Shown one piece after another: positions 8,836-20,086 of a stretch of 64,000 bases of DNA. The notes below the pieces were generated by a model. The model ran no database searches, was not told the DNA's origin, and was given only the letters and a program-made list of their open reading frames with translations. Source of the stretch: Sphaerisporangium sp. (GTDB taxonomy: Bacteria > Actinomycetota > Actinomycetes > Streptosporangiales > Streptosporangiaceae); assembly GCA_025964675.1 (NCBI GenBank), contig JAOPYI010000044.1, positions 1 to 64,000 on the forward strand, read 5' to 3'. Made by a program: the position numbers and the translations under genes. The stretch's first letter is position 1; each line of letters opens with the position of its first letter.

Positions 8836-9348
8836 ATGAGCGATCTGCCCGGCATGCCGTTCGCCCCGCCCGGCGCCCACTTCGCGCCGAGGGTGCGCCG
8901 GGGCGACGTGCGGGCCGCGCTGCTGTCCTTGCTGGGCGAGAAGCGGCGCAACGGCTACCAGATGATCCAGGAGATCCAGAACCGCAGCCGCGGGATCTGG
9001 CGTCCGAGTCCCGGGTCGGTGTACCCCGCGCTCCAGCAGCTCGAGGACGAGGGTCTGGTCGTCGGCGAGGAGTCCGGCGGCAGCCGGACGTTCCAGCTCA
9101 CCGACGATGGACGGCGCTACGTCACCGCCCACGCCGACGAGCTGCTCAGCCCATGGTCGGAGGTCGCGAGGAGCATGCCTGAGGAGATGATGGAGTTACG
9201 CATGCTTTGGGGGCTGTTGAGCGAAGCCTTCGGCCAGCTCACCCAGGTGGCCAACGCGAGGCAGGTGGCGGCGGCCCGATCGCTCCTTCGGAGCACCAGG
9301 CGATCGGTCTTCGCGATCCTCGCCGACGACAAGGAGGAAGAGGGATAG
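8836..9348 (+). CDS. PadR family transcriptional regulator
   Basis: A 170-residue PadR repressor. The winged helix spans about residues 25-95: VRAALLSLLGEKRRNGYQMIQEI, then IWRPSPGSVYPALQQLEDEGLV and the wing SGGSRTFQLTDDGRRY, all diagnostic of PadR. The C-terminal helices (MPEEMMELRMLWGLL onward) would make the dimer. ATG at 8836 has GGAAGGTGG just upstream; the in-frame ATG at 8758 lies upstream of the operator and is unlikely. The stop overlaps the ABC ATPase start by one base, so regulator and exporter are one operon, repressed by PadR until a substrate drug binds. Confidence 0.92.
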   Translation: MSDLPGMPFAPPGAHFAPRVRRGDVRAALLSLLGEKRRNGYQMIQEIQNRSRGIWRPSPGSVYPALQQLEDEGLVVGEESGGSRTFQLTDDGRRYVTAHADELLSPWSEVARSMPEEMMELRMLWGLLSEAFGQLTQVANARQVAAARSLLRSTRRSVFAILADDKEEEG

Positions 9349-10331
9349 TGACGACAAGCGAGGCGCCCGCCGTCGCCGTACGGGGGCTGAAGAAGAGTTA
9401 CGGCAACATCGAGGCCGTCAAGGGCATCGACTTCGAGGTGCGGCCGGGCGAGGTCTTCGGCTTCCTCGGGCCGAACGGCGCCGGCAAGACCACCACGATC
9501 AGCATGCTCTGCACGCTCATCCGGCCGACGGGCGGATCGGCCGAGGTCGCCGGATACGACGTGGTCAGGGATCGCGACCAGGTCCGGCGCAACATCGGGC
9601 TGGTGTTCCAGGACCCGACCCTGGACGGCTATCTGTCAGCCGAGCAGAACCTCCGATTCCACGCGGAGCTGTACGGGGTGCCGAAAAACGTGGTGAACGA
9701 GCGGATCAAGCAGGTCATGGAGATGGTCGCGCTCTGGGATCGCAAGGACGCCAAGGTCATGACGTTCTCCGGAGGCATGAAGCGCCGGCTGGAGATCGCC
9801 CGCGGCCTGCTGCACTCGCCGAGGGTGCTGTTCCTGGACGAGCCCACGGTCGGCCTGGACCCCCAGACCCGATCCGCCATCTGGGGATATATCAACAAAT
9901 TGCGGCATACCGAGGACATCACGATCTTCATGACGACGCACTACATGGAAGAGGCGGAGTACTGCGACCGGATCGCGATCATCGATCACGGCGAGATCGT
10001 GGTCATCGACTCCCCCGAGGCCCTGAAGGCCAGCATCGGCGAGGACCGCGTGCAGATCCAGACCGGTGACGACGAGGGCGCCATCGCCGCGCTCAAGCGG
10101 CGTTTCGACCTCGACGCGGCCGTCCGCGAAGGCGTGGTGACCTTCGCCGTCCCCTCCGGCGAGGAGTTCGTCCCCCGGCTGTTCGCCGAGCTCGGAGTGC
10201 CGATCCGCTCGGTCAGCGTGTCCCGCCCGTCGCTCGACGACGTCTTCATGAACTACACCGGCTCAACCATCCGCGATGCCGAGGGCGAGAGCGGCGCTTC
10301 GGCGTGGATGCGCGCCATGGCGAGGAGGTAA
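9348..10331 (+). CDS. ABC transporter ATP-binding protein, DrrA-like multidrug exporter
   Basis: A 327-residue ATPase of the DrrA/daunorubicin-resistance subfamily that drives export by the membrane partner encoded next. The motifs are Walker A GPNGAGKTT, Q-loop LVFQDPTLDGYLSAEQNL, signature FSGGMKRRLEIARGL, Walker B VLFLDEPTVGLD and the switch MTTHYMEEAEYCDR. A C-terminal 100-residue domain ending in RPSLDDVFMNYTG is typical of DrrA. GTG at 9348 overlaps the PadR stop by one base. The drug exported cannot be told from sequence. Confidence 0.93.
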   Translation: MTTSEAPAVAVRGLKKSYGNIEAVKGIDFEVRPGEVFGFLGPNGAGKTTTISMLCTLIRPTGGSAEVAGYDVVRDRDQVRRNIGLVFQDPTLDGYLSAEQNLRFHAELYGVPKNVVNERIKQVMEMVALWDRKDAKVMTFSGGMKRRLEIARGLLHSPRVLFLDEPTVGLDPQTRSAIWGYINKLRHTEDITIFMTTHYMEEAEYCDRIAIIDHGEIVVIDSPEALKASIGEDRVQIQTGDDEGAIAALKRRFDLDAAVREGVVTFAVPSGEEFVPRLFAELGVPIRSVSVSRPSLDDVFMNYTGSTIRDAEGESGASAWMRAMARR

Positions 10332-10333
10332 CG

Positions 10334-11203
10334 ATGGCAACTGGCGTGACCTCACCCGGAGTCGTCCGGGTCCACGTGCCCGGGCGCAGCGTCAAGCACG
10401 ACCTCCGGGCGATCAAGATAGTTCTCCACCGCGAACTGCTGCGGTTCGTCAACGACCGCACCCGCATGATCTCCACGCTGGTCCAGCCCGTGCTGTGGCT
10501 GTTCGTGATGGGCACCGGCCTCAGCACGCTGGTCTCGCGGCCGAACCAGGGCGTCGACTTCCGCACCTTCATCTACCCCGGTGTGATCGCCATGACGGTG
10601 ATCACGACGGCGATGTTCTCGGCGGGCTCGATCGTGTGGGACCGCGAGTTCGGGTTCCTGCGCGAGATGCTGGTCGCCCCGGTCAGCCGCGCCGCGATCG
10701 TGATCGGCAAGTGCCTGGGCGGCGGCATCGTCGCGACCGTGCAGGGCGTCATCATCCTGGCCCTCGCCGGGCTGGTCCACGTGCCCTACTCCCCGACGCT
10801 GATCCTGACCTTGCTATGCGAGATGTTCCTCGCGTCGGTCACGATCACCGCCTTCGGCGTGAGCCTGGCCGCCCGGATGAAGAGCATGCAGTCCTTCTTC
10901 GGCATCATGCAGATGGCGATCATGCCTATGATCTTCCTGTCCGGGGCGATGTTCCCCCTGGCCAACCTGCCCGGATGGCTGGCGTTCCTGACGAAGATCA
11001 ACCCGCTGACGTACGCCGTCGACCCGATGCGCCACGCGGTCTTCAGCCACCTCGACGTGAGCCCGCAGGTCGTCGACGCGCTCAACCCCGGCGTCCACTG
11101 GTTCGGCTGGCACGTCCCGGTCATGGTGGAGCTCGGAATCGTCGCGCTCATGGGCCTGGCCCTGCTCGGCATCGCGATCGCCCAGTTCCGCCGCACCGAC
11201 TAG
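10334..11203 (+). CDS. ABC-2 type transporter permease, DrrB-like
   Basis: A 289-residue integral membrane protein of the ABC-2 family with about six helices. It has an N-terminal cytoplasmic helix (IKIVLHRELLRFVNDRTR), helices around VQPVLWLFVMGTGL, FRTFIYPGVIAMTVITTAMF and VQGVIILALAGLV, and the family signature FLSGAMFPLANLPGWLAFLTKINPLTY split across the last pair. It pairs with the ATPase encoded two bases upstream. I chose ATG at 10334 because GAGGAGG precedes it by 6 bases; the longer frame has no such site. It is the last gene of the PadR operon and is followed by a strong terminator. Confidence 0.93.
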   Translation: MATGVTSPGVVRVHVPGRSVKHDLRAIKIVLHRELLRFVNDRTRMISTLVQPVLWLFVMGTGLSTLVSRPNQGVDFRTFIYPGVIAMTVITTAMFSAGSIVWDREFGFLREMLVAPVSRAAIVIGKCLGGGIVATVQGVIILALAGLVHVPYSPTLILTLLCEMFLASVTITAFGVSLAARMKSMQSFFGIMQMAIMPMIFLSGAMFPLANLPGWLAFLTKINPLTYAVDPMRHAVFSHLDVSPQVVDALNPGVHWFGWHVPVMVELGIVALMGLALLGIAIAQFRRTD

Positions 11204-11213
11204 CCACCGAGCG

Positions 11214-11249
11214 ACGACGGCCCGGGAGCGTGGGCTCCCGGGCCGTCGT
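11214..11249. terminator. Strong bidirectional-type hairpin terminator
   Basis: A perfect 16-bp stem (left arm ACGACGGCCCGGGAGC) closes on the loop GTGG and is followed by CTTCT. It lies between the convergent DrrB-like permease and the secreted repeat protein, and probably ends both transcripts. Confidence 0.9.
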
Positions 11250-11272
11250 CTTCTACCTGAGCGGTACGGGCG

Positions 11273-12649
11273 TCACTTCTTCACCCTGACGTAGTCGCTC
11301 CTGCTGGAAGAGGCGTTGGCCTCGCCGTTGCCCTTGAAGGTGATCTTCCAGGAGCCGGAGTGCCAGTCCTTGACCTTGGTCCAGAAGTCGCCGGAACCGT
11401 TGGTGCTGACCGTCTTGACGTACTCCCACTTGGCCTGGCCGGCGGGCTTGAAGTACAGCCCGACCTTCTGGTGGTCGTACGCGGTCCAGTGGTGACCGTC
11501 CCAGATCTGCAGCTTGCCGGTGTTCTTGACGTACTTGCCGTACTTCACGGGCTCGGGGTACGCGTTGAACTTGATGATCCGGGTGTCGGCCGACACCTGC
11601 GGCTCGTTGACCGTCACGTACACGGACCGGCTGCTCGAGCCCTTCACGCCCTGGGCACCGTCGAACTCGGCCCGGAACCAGCCGGACAGCTCCGCCCGGG
11701 CGTCGATCGAGAACCGGCCGCCGCGGTCGGTCCAGTCGTACGCCACGAACTGCCACGAGCGCGAACCGTCGGGCTTGAACAGCAGGTTGACCTTCTGCCC
11801 CCCGTAGCCGTCCCATCCGTGCGAGGTGTCGAGTCCGAGACGCCCCCGCGCGGACAGCCTGGCGCCCTGGTCGGCGGGATCGGGGGTGACGTCGAAGCCG
11901 GCGATCCGGCTGCCGGTGGTCTTCTGGCGCACGTCGACCTGGTCGCTGTCGCTGGTCGCCTTGTGCGCGACCTCCGAGCCGTCGTACTCGGCCCGCCACC
12001 AGCCGGTGCGGTCGGCCTTGACGCCGGCCGAGAAGCGGCCCTTCGAGTCGGTGTAGTCGTACGCGACCCGGTCGTACCCGGCGCTGCCCTCGGCGCGGAA
12101 GGCGATGTACACCTTCTGTGCGTTGTACGGCTTCCAGCCCTCGGTGCCGTTGAGTAGCAGCCGGCCCTGGAGGGTCAGCGTGTCCCCCTTGTCGACGGGC
12201 TCCGGGGAGGCGCCGAACCCGGCGAGGTCGGTCTCCCAGACCTGGTTGACCTGGAAGTCCTTGTTCGCCTGACCGGTGCCGACGACGCTGCTCGCCTTGG
12301 CGGTGACGTTCCACGTGCCGGGGGCGTCCGACCGGCCGAAGGTGCGCGTGCCCTGCCACTTCTGCTTGCCGCCGGCGTCATCGACCTTCTTGGCCTCGAT
12401 GTCGAGCGTCGAACCGTTGGGCCGCTTCAGCGTGAAGCCCCCGCCGGTCGCGCCGTCGACGACGAAGCTGAAGGTGACCGCTTTGCCGTCCTTGCTCTCG
12501 ACGACGACCGGGCTGGAGCTCACCTCCACCGCGGAGACATCGGGGCCCGCCGGTTTCCCTGCCGTCGCCGACGCCGGCGGGGTCACCAGAGCGAGAGCCC
12601 CGGCGCCCATCGCCATCGCCACAACGACGGCACGGATGCGTTTTAACAC
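11273..12649 (-). CDS. Secreted protein with three tandem beta-sandwich-like repeats
   Basis: A 458-residue exported protein of unknown function. A Sec signal peptide (KRIR, then a hydrophobic stretch, ending TPPASATA at about residue 30) is followed by a first Ig-like region (about 35-135) and three repeats of about 100 residues (roughly 140-245, 250-345, 350-458). Each repeat has a P.P....G..L...G.L pattern, a GW..Y..QKV.L.F...G, and a DWTDRGGRFS-like turn before GW.RAEFDG. This is typical of bacterial Ig-like/adhesin surface modules found widely in actinomycetes, but I know no function. The start is GTG at 12649, with GAAAGGA upstream. Transcribed alone, ending at the terminator at 11214-11249. 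Confidence 0.85.
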   Translation of the reverse strand: MLKRIRAVVVAMAMGAGALALVTPPASATAGKPAGPDVSAVEVSSSPVVVESKDGKAVTFSFVVDGATGGGFTLKRPNGSTLDIEAKKVDDAGGKQKWQGTRTFGRSDAPGTWNVTAKASSVVGTGQANKDFQVNQVWETDLAGFGASPEPVDKGDTLTLQGRLLLNGTEGWKPYNAQKVYIAFRAEGSAGYDRVAYDYTDSKGRFSAGVKADRTGWWRAEYDGSEVAHKATSDSDQVDVRQKTTGSRIAGFDVTPDPADQGARLSARGRLGLDTSHGWDGYGGQKVNLLFKPDGSRSWQFVAYDWTDRGGRFSIDARAELSGWFRAEFDGAQGVKGSSSRSVYVTVNEPQVSADTRIIKFNAYPEPVKYGKYVKNTGKLQIWDGHHWTAYDHQKVGLYFKPAGQAKWEYVKTVSTNGSGDFWTKVKDWHSGSWKITFKGNGEANASSSRSDYVRVKK

Positions 12650-12740
12650 GGGGTGTCCTTTCTTCCCGTTGCTTTAACGCGGCTTGAGGGTGCCACGTCC
12701 TTCCTTAGTAGTAGACGGCCGTATTACGACAATAGTTCTG

Positions 12741-12786
12741 CTATCTGACAAACTGTCATCAATCAGAGTCAGATAGATCGGTCCAC
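12741..12786. repeat. Spaced 9-bp inverted repeat upstream of the E1 gene
   Basis: CTATCTGAC (12741-12749) and GTCAGATAG (12778-12786) are exact inverted copies 28 bases apart in the AT-richer gap between the divergent secreted-protein and E1 genes. It may be a pair of operator half-sites or chance; no regulator gene adjoins it. Confidence 0.35.
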
Positions 12787-12839
12787 CGGACACTCAGACG
12801 GTCTCGGCAAGCCCCGGGACGCGACACGGTCCGTCGCGA

Positions 12840-12845
12840 CATAAT
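12840..12845 (+). promoter_or_regulatory. -10-like element giving a probable leaderless E1 transcript
   Basis: CATAAT ends 7 bases before the GTG start at 12853 and no Shine-Dalgarno is present, the usual geometry of leaderless actinobacterial mRNAs. No good -35 hexamer is visible. Confidence 0.4.
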
Positions 12846-12852
12846 CGGCCTT

Positions 12853-15066
<2,214 letters not shown>

Positions 15067-16610
15067 TCGGCTGTAGAGCGTGAGGTGGACGCGGCCGAAG
15101 ACCTGGCTCCTGGCCCGGCGGAAGCGCTTGTCCGCGATCAGCGTCTGGTAGCGCGGGTCCGTCCTGAGCAGCCGCCCGGACGACACGAGCCAGATCCGCT
15201 GGAACCGGTCGGCGACGGTGCGGAACTGCGGCGGCGTGCGCGGCTCGAAGTGGCCCGGGGCGAAGGTCAGGTCGTGGAGCCGATCGTACGGCAGGCTGTA
15301 CACGCCCACGTAGAGGCGGTAGCGGTGCGGGACGAACAGCGCCGCGTCGCCGGGCCTCTCCTGGGCGGTCAGCCATGCGGCGACGCTGCGCAGGTCGTCG
15401 GCGCGGGTCGCGGGCTGCCGGAGGAAAAGCTGCGCCGGGAGGGTGAGGGCGGCGAGCAGCCCCACCGCGAGCAACGGCACGGCACGGTTGACCATGACGG
15501 CCCAGGACCTCATCGGCCGGGCGAAGGTCGCACCCGCGAGCAGCGCGAACGCCGGGACGCAGAACAGCACGTAGCGAGGGTGGTAGATCGGCTGCACCTG
15601 GGAGATCGTGAAGGACAGCACAATGGGGAGCACGGCCCACGGCAACGCCACCATCGCGACCGGCCGGGCCAGCCGTACGGCGACGACCGTCCCGGCGACG
15701 GCCAGCGCCACCAGCAGCGTCACCCCCCACCACGACCCGCCGGTCTGCGCGGCGAGGTCCACGATGTCGTGGAGACCGGGCTTCTGCAGCCACGCGACCT
15801 GCTGCCGCTCCGCCGAGGCGACCACCGCCAGCGGCACGACGACGGCGACGGCGACGGCCGCGGCGGCCGTCCAGCGCGGCATCTCTCGACGGTTCCACAG
15901 CAGCACGGTGACCGCTTGCGCCGGGATCAGCAGGAGGGCGTACAGGTGGAGCCAGCCGAGAAGGGCCAGGGAACCGGCGTAGATGGCGTACCGCGACCAG
16001 CGCCTGGTGTCGAGAGCGTTGAGCAGCGTCCAGGTGGCCAGCACCGCGAGCGCGCTGACGATGGCGTAGCTGCGCGCCTCCTGGGCGTACCTGCTGACGA
16101 TCGGCAGCAGCGCGTACACCAGCCCGCCGACCAGGCCCGCCCGTTCCGCGCCGAGCCGCCTGCCGATCACCGCCAGCCCGTACGCGGCGGCGGCGGTCGC
16201 GATCACGGAGGGTAGGCGTAGCGCCGTCTCGCTGGTGCTCAGGACCGCGATGGGACGTAGCAACAGGTAGTAGAGCCCGTGGACCGCGTCGATCGCGCCT
16301 AGGAGCGTCCACATCTGGCCGAACGGCATGGACGCCGCCATGCCGCTGACGGACTCGTCGCGCCAGAACGACGGCACGCCGACGGCCCACAGACCTATCG
16401 CGACCGCGAGAACAGGGGGAATCAGCTCAATGCGCCTACGCACGTTTCCGCACTCTAAGTGCGCCGCGGTAAGAGGCGCGTTAATCCCTTGAGACGGCGA
16501 GCCCCACCATCAAAGCTGACATAATGGCATTTCAGGAGCTATGTGGGAGATGTGCGCCACGGGAACGACCACCCAGATCCCCGGCTGTTGAGCATGGCCG
16601 GTCCGGCCGG

Positions 16611-17186
16611 TCATGGTCGGCGGCCGGTGAGGGCGATCGTGCGCGTCTGCGCGTCGGCGTCGTCCGGCACCGGGACCGGTTCGGCGAACATCCCGCTCCC
16701 CGTGAGACCCCCGCCACCTGCCAGTGACGACAGGTAATCATGCACCTCGGCCATGAGACCGGGGTCGATGCGGTCGTTGACGCCAAGGCCCCGGGCCAGG
16801 TCCCAGGCATGGACGGCCAGGTCGCTGGCCATCTCCATACAGTAACGCCGGGCGCCCACGGTCCCGTAGGAGAGGCGGACGTCGCGGTCGAGGGCTCCCG
16901 GCTCCGCGAGCGCCCGCTGCGCCGCGACGCTGGCCTCGGTCCACCGGCCCACGGGGTCGTCGTAGAGCTGGTCACCGTCGAACCTGTCCCCCACGTCGTC
17001 GACCGTCTTCCCGGCGAGCAGTGGGGGCACCCACAGCTGCTCGACCACGAGATGGTTGACGAGATCGCGGACGCTCCAGTCGGCGCAGGGCGTCGGGGCG
17101 TTCCAGTTATAGTTATTGATCATCGCCACTCGCAGACCGAACTCGTCCATCGCGATGGCGTGCAGTTCCAGCACACGATCCTCCAT
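16611..17186 (-). CDS. TIGR03086 family metal-binding protein (mycothiol-dependent isomerase/DinB-like fold)
   Basis: A 191-residue protein of the actinobacterial TIGR03086 type. The core is NAPTPCADWSVRDLVNHLV (the W.V.DL..H motif with a metal-ligand His), MEMASDLAVHAWDLARGLG (second metal-ligand region H.WDLA.A.G) and a C-terminal FAEPV.V..DAD...R..ALTGR tail. The fold is the four-helix bundle shared with DinB and maleylpyruvate isomerase; some relatives use mycothiol, but the reaction here is not known. ATG at 17186 follows GGGGTAAG. It lies downstream of CorA on the same strand, though 44 bases from the CorA stop and with its own upstream region. Confidence 0.88.
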   Translation of the reverse strand: MEDRVLELHAIAMDEFGLRVAMINNYNWNAPTPCADWSVRDLVNHLVVEQLWVPPLLAGKTVDDVGDRFDGDQLYDDPVGRWTEASVAAQRALAEPGALDRDVRLSYGTVGARRYCMEMASDLAVHAWDLARGLGVNDRIDPGLMAEVHDYLSSLAGGGGLTGSGMFAEPVPVPDDADAQTRTIALTGRRP

Positions 17187-17230
17187 ACGCCGGACTTACC
17201 CCAAATGCGAAAATCATCCCCTATGCGGGA

Positions 17231-18376
17231 TCACAACCAGTTGCGGCGTTTGAAGATCAGGTAGAGGGCGCCACACACCGCCGCCATGAGGGCGACGGCG
17301 AACGGATAGCCGTAGATCCAGCCGAGTTCGGGCATGTGCGTGAAGTTCATGCCGTAGATCGTGCCGACGAGGGTGGGGGCGAAGAGGATGGCCGCCCAGG
17401 AGGAGATCTTCTTGACCTCCTCGCTCTGGGCGTAGCTGGCCTGGGTGACATTCTTCATCTCTTCGTTCTGCGCCTGGCTGACCAGCGTCGAGTTGACGAT
17501 GAGGATGTCCTGCAGCATCTGGCGGAAGTTGTCCACCCGCTCCACCACCGTGATCGCGTGGTCGGCCACGTCACGCAGGTAGCGCTGGAGCTCCTCATCG
17601 ACGCCGTACTTCGGAGAGCCGGCGATCAGGCCGTTCAGCATGTCGAGGAGCGGCCGGGTCGCCCGCTGGAACTCGATCACCTCACGCGACAGCGCGTAGA
17701 TGCGCCGCGGCGCGGCCGGGTCACCGCCGAAGACCTGGACCTCGATCTCGTCGATGTCCTTCTGCAGGCCCGCGACCACCGGCGCGTAACCGTCGACGAC
17801 CGCGTCCAGAATGGCGTACAGCACAGCCTGCGGGCCCTGGCGCAGCAGGTCGGGGTCGGTCTCCATGCGACGGCGGACCTTGCTGAGGTCGGGCGCCTCG
17901 CTGTGGCGGACTGTGAGCACGAAGTCGGGGCCGACGAAGACGTGGAGCTCGCCGAACTCGACCTTCTCCGGCGAGTCGAGATACTGCGCGGCGCGCAGCA
18001 CGAGGAAGAGCGTCTCGCCGTAGCGGTCCGCCTTCGGACGCTGGTGGGCGACGATGGCGTCCTCGACGGCCAGCTCGTGCAGTCCGAACTCGTCGGCGAG
18101 CTTGAGGATCTCGGCCTCCGCCGGGCGGTACAGGCCGATCCAGGCCATGCTTCCCCGCCGGGAGCGCAGGGCGGCCACGGCCTCGGCCAACGACGGCGGG
18201 GTGTCGGCGCGCTCGCCGTCGATGTATATGGCGTTGTCGATGACGCTGCGCTGTGCCGGGGCGTCCGCTTGCTGTGATCGGGGATCCATGGAATGCTCCG
18301 GAGCGACCTCGTGCTCGCCTACACGTACAGGCACTCGCATCAAATCCCTCAGCCCACGCACACGACGTTCCGGCAC
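17231..18376 (-). CDS. corA: CorA-type magnesium/divalent cation transporter
   Basis: A 381-residue CorA protein: a long cytoplasmic alpha/beta and coiled-coil domain (about residues 40-310) and two C-terminal helices. The diagnostic pore motif GMN at 342-344 sits in IYGMNFTHMPELGW, followed by the last helix and the basic tail KRRNWL. The stretch VVERVDNFRQMLQDILIVNST is the long stalk helix. It would carry Mg2+ (perhaps Co2+/Ni2+) into the cell as a homopentamer. I chose GTG at 18376 because AGGGGAGGT lies 8 bases upstream. Not clearly in an operon with its neighbours. Confidence 0.95.
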   Translation of the reverse strand: MPERRVRGLRDLMRVPVRVGEHEVAPEHSMDPRSQQADAPAQRSVIDNAIYIDGERADTPPSLAEAVAALRSRRGSMAWIGLYRPAEAEILKLADEFGLHELAVEDAIVAHQRPKADRYGETLFLVLRAAQYLDSPEKVEFGELHVFVGPDFVLTVRHSEAPDLSKVRRRMETDPDLLRQGPQAVLYAILDAVVDGYAPVVAGLQKDIDEIEVQVFGGDPAAPRRIYALSREVIEFQRATRPLLDMLNGLIAGSPKYGVDEELQRYLRDVADHAITVVERVDNFRQMLQDILIVNSTLVSQAQNEEMKNVTQASYAQSEEVKKISSWAAILFAPTLVGTIYGMNFTHMPELGWIYGYPFAVALMAAVCGALYLIFKRRNWL

Positions 18377-18433
18377 GGCACACCTCCCCTGGACGATCGG
18401 GACGGGTCTGCAGCGTTCCGCCCGTGTCAGACC

Positions 18434-18952
18434 CTAACCTGATATGGGGGAATTGCTCCGTAGGTAGTCGTCCAGCCGGCCCCGCGCCTGGTCACGTACC
18501 TTGCGGCGCAGCATCGGCGTCCAGCCGAGCACCACCCCGGTGGGCCTGCCGAGCGCCATCTTGGACCACTGGCGGAAGTCGAACTCGTCGTGGTGGCGCA
18601 CGATGAGACCGTCCTCGAAGCGGAACTGCGAGTCGACCTCGTTCACCACTCGCCTGCCGGTGGCCGAGAAGACGTACCGCGCCGTCCAGTGGGCCGTGCC
18701 GGAGTGGTTGTCGGCATCGATGTCGCGGGCCGACACCTCGACGCCGCGATTTCCCTCGAGCAGCATGCGCCACATGCCGAGGACGCGCTCACGGCCTTCC
18801 AGCTCCAGGAACACCGGATCGCCGAAGCTGATGTCAGGGTGGTAACACCGCCCCATGGCGTCGGTGTCACCGCGCGCGAAGGCGTCGAAGAACGTGCGGA
18901 TCACCTGACGATGCTCCCCGCCCCGTGACGCCGATGTACGGGAGTTTGGCAT
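18434..18952 (-). CDS. SnoaL-like/NTF2-fold protein
   Basis: A 172-residue protein with the NTF2-like plan: helix HRQVIRTFFDAFARGDTDAM, CYHPDISFGDPVF, a WRMLLEG helix, then strands SGTAHWTARYVFSATGR and DGLIVRHHDEFDFRQWSKMALG, a run seen in many actinobacterial nuclear-transport-factor-2 family members. A basic C-terminal helix follows. Ligand or reaction unknown. ATG at 18952 lies 9 bases after the amidohydrolase stop with GGGGGA before it, so the two genes are probably cotranscribed; the pair may act on the same small molecule. Confidence 0.8.
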   Translation of the reverse strand: MPNSRTSASRGGEHRQVIRTFFDAFARGDTDAMGRCYHPDISFGDPVFLELEGRERVLGMWRMLLEGNRGVEVSARDIDADNHSGTAHWTARYVFSATGRRVVNEVDSQFRFEDGLIVRHHDEFDFRQWSKMALGRPTGVVLGWTPMLRRKVRDQARGRLDDYLRSNSPISG

Positions 18953-18961
18953 TCCCCCAGC

Positions 18962-19954
18962 TTAGAGGGCTTTTCCGAGGACGTGGATCCCATTGTGCCA
19001 ACACACCGCACGCAGCCAGTCGTCGCCGAGGTCCAGCCTGGCCAGGGCATGCAGCTGGTGGGCGTAAGGATACGGAATGGTGGGGAAGTCGGAGCCCAGC
19101 ACGACCTTCCCCTCCAGCCCGAGATCGCGTAGCAGCGGCCGGAGCCGCAACGGAAACGGCGCCGTGGTGTCGGCGAAGTCGGTGAAGGCCATGGTGGTGT
19201 CGAGACGCACGTTCCGGAAGCGCACGGCCAGGTCGAGGAACTCGTCGTACTCCGGCATGCCGAGGTGGGCGACGACGACGGCCAGCGCCGGGTGGGCGGC
19301 GAGGACGTCCGCGATCGGCCCCGGGCCTGTGCAGCGGCCCGGCACCGGCATGGAAGAGGCGTGTACGACCACCGGGGTCCCGGTCTCGGCGAGCAGCCCC
19401 CACACCTGGCCGAGCTGCTTGTCGCGCGGGTCGAACGCGCCGACCTGCAAGTGCACCTTGAACACGCGCGCGCCGGCGTCGAGCGCCGACCGTACGTACT
19501 GCACGGCCCCCGGCTCGGGGAAGAACGTCGCCGAGGGCACGCAGCCGGGGGTGGCGCGGGCGAAGTCCAGCGTCCAGTCGTTGAGGCTCTGCGCCATGCC
19601 CGGCTTGTGGGCGTAGGCCAGGGCCGTGAAGTGGCGCACGCCCATGGCTCGCAGCCGGGCCACCCGCTCCTCCCGGGGCAGGCGGTACCGGATGTCCCAG
19701 CCGCCGCCGACCAGGGGGCCGCCGTGCTCGAAGTGATGCCATACGCGCCGCTCCATGCGCTCCGGGAGGAAGTGCACGTGCACGTCGGCGAGACCGGGCA
19801 GCCCGAGCGCCGCCCACCATCGTGGCACCTCGGCATCCTCGACCGGCACGGGCGGCACCGTATCCGGAACGGCGGACGGATCCACAGACCACTTCGCTTC
19901 CGGCGGGGAACCTTCCGCGGCCTTCATCCCTTCGGCCGAAGGTTGTTCTAGCAT
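18962..19954 (-). CDS. Amidohydrolase-2 family TIM-barrel protein
   Basis: A 330-residue metal-dependent hydrolase/decarboxylase-type barrel. It opens with LADVHVHFLPERM, where the HxH is the first metal-binding pair, and has the strand-5/6 His in VVVHASSMPVPG, a VVVAHLGMPEYDEF strand and the closing GKVVLGSDFPTIPYPY with the metal-ligand Asp, all characteristic of amidohydrolase-2 (ACMSD-like) enzymes. Substrate is not evident. The frame runs far upstream, but ATG at 19954 is the first plausible start; ATG at 19927 is an alternative. A Pro/Glu-rich N-terminal 45 residues precede the barrel. First gene of a pair with the SnoaL-like gene. Confidence 0.87.
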   Translation of the reverse strand: MLEQPSAEGMKAAEGSPPEAKWSVDPSAVPDTVPPVPVEDAEVPRWWAALGLPGLADVHVHFLPERMERRVWHHFEHGGPLVGGGWDIRYRLPREERVARLRAMGVRHFTALAYAHKPGMAQSLNDWTLDFARATPGCVPSATFFPEPGAVQYVRSALDAGARVFKVHLQVGAFDPRDKQLGQVWGLLAETGTPVVVHASSMPVPGRCTGPGPIADVLAAHPALAVVVAHLGMPEYDEFLDLAVRFRNVRLDTTMAFTDFADTTAPFPLRLRPLLRDLGLEGKVVLGSDFPTIPYPYAHQLHALARLDLGDDWLRAVCWHNGIHVLGKAL

Positions 19955-20086
19955 CACGGGGAAGACCTTACCTCGCCGACCATGCGACGCTATGTCCGCG
20001 CGTCCTTGCCCACGCGCCCCGAATGGCGTACCTGATGGAGGTGGACCCTGCAGACGCTCAGCGGTCTCTGGGCACGGCTGATCACC

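Noticed and set aside
16590-16612. GGCCGG/CCGGCC repeats after the TIGR03086 gene as a terminator
   Set aside because: The best pairing leaves a loop of one base; the repeats also overlap the coding end, so no clean hairpin can be supported.
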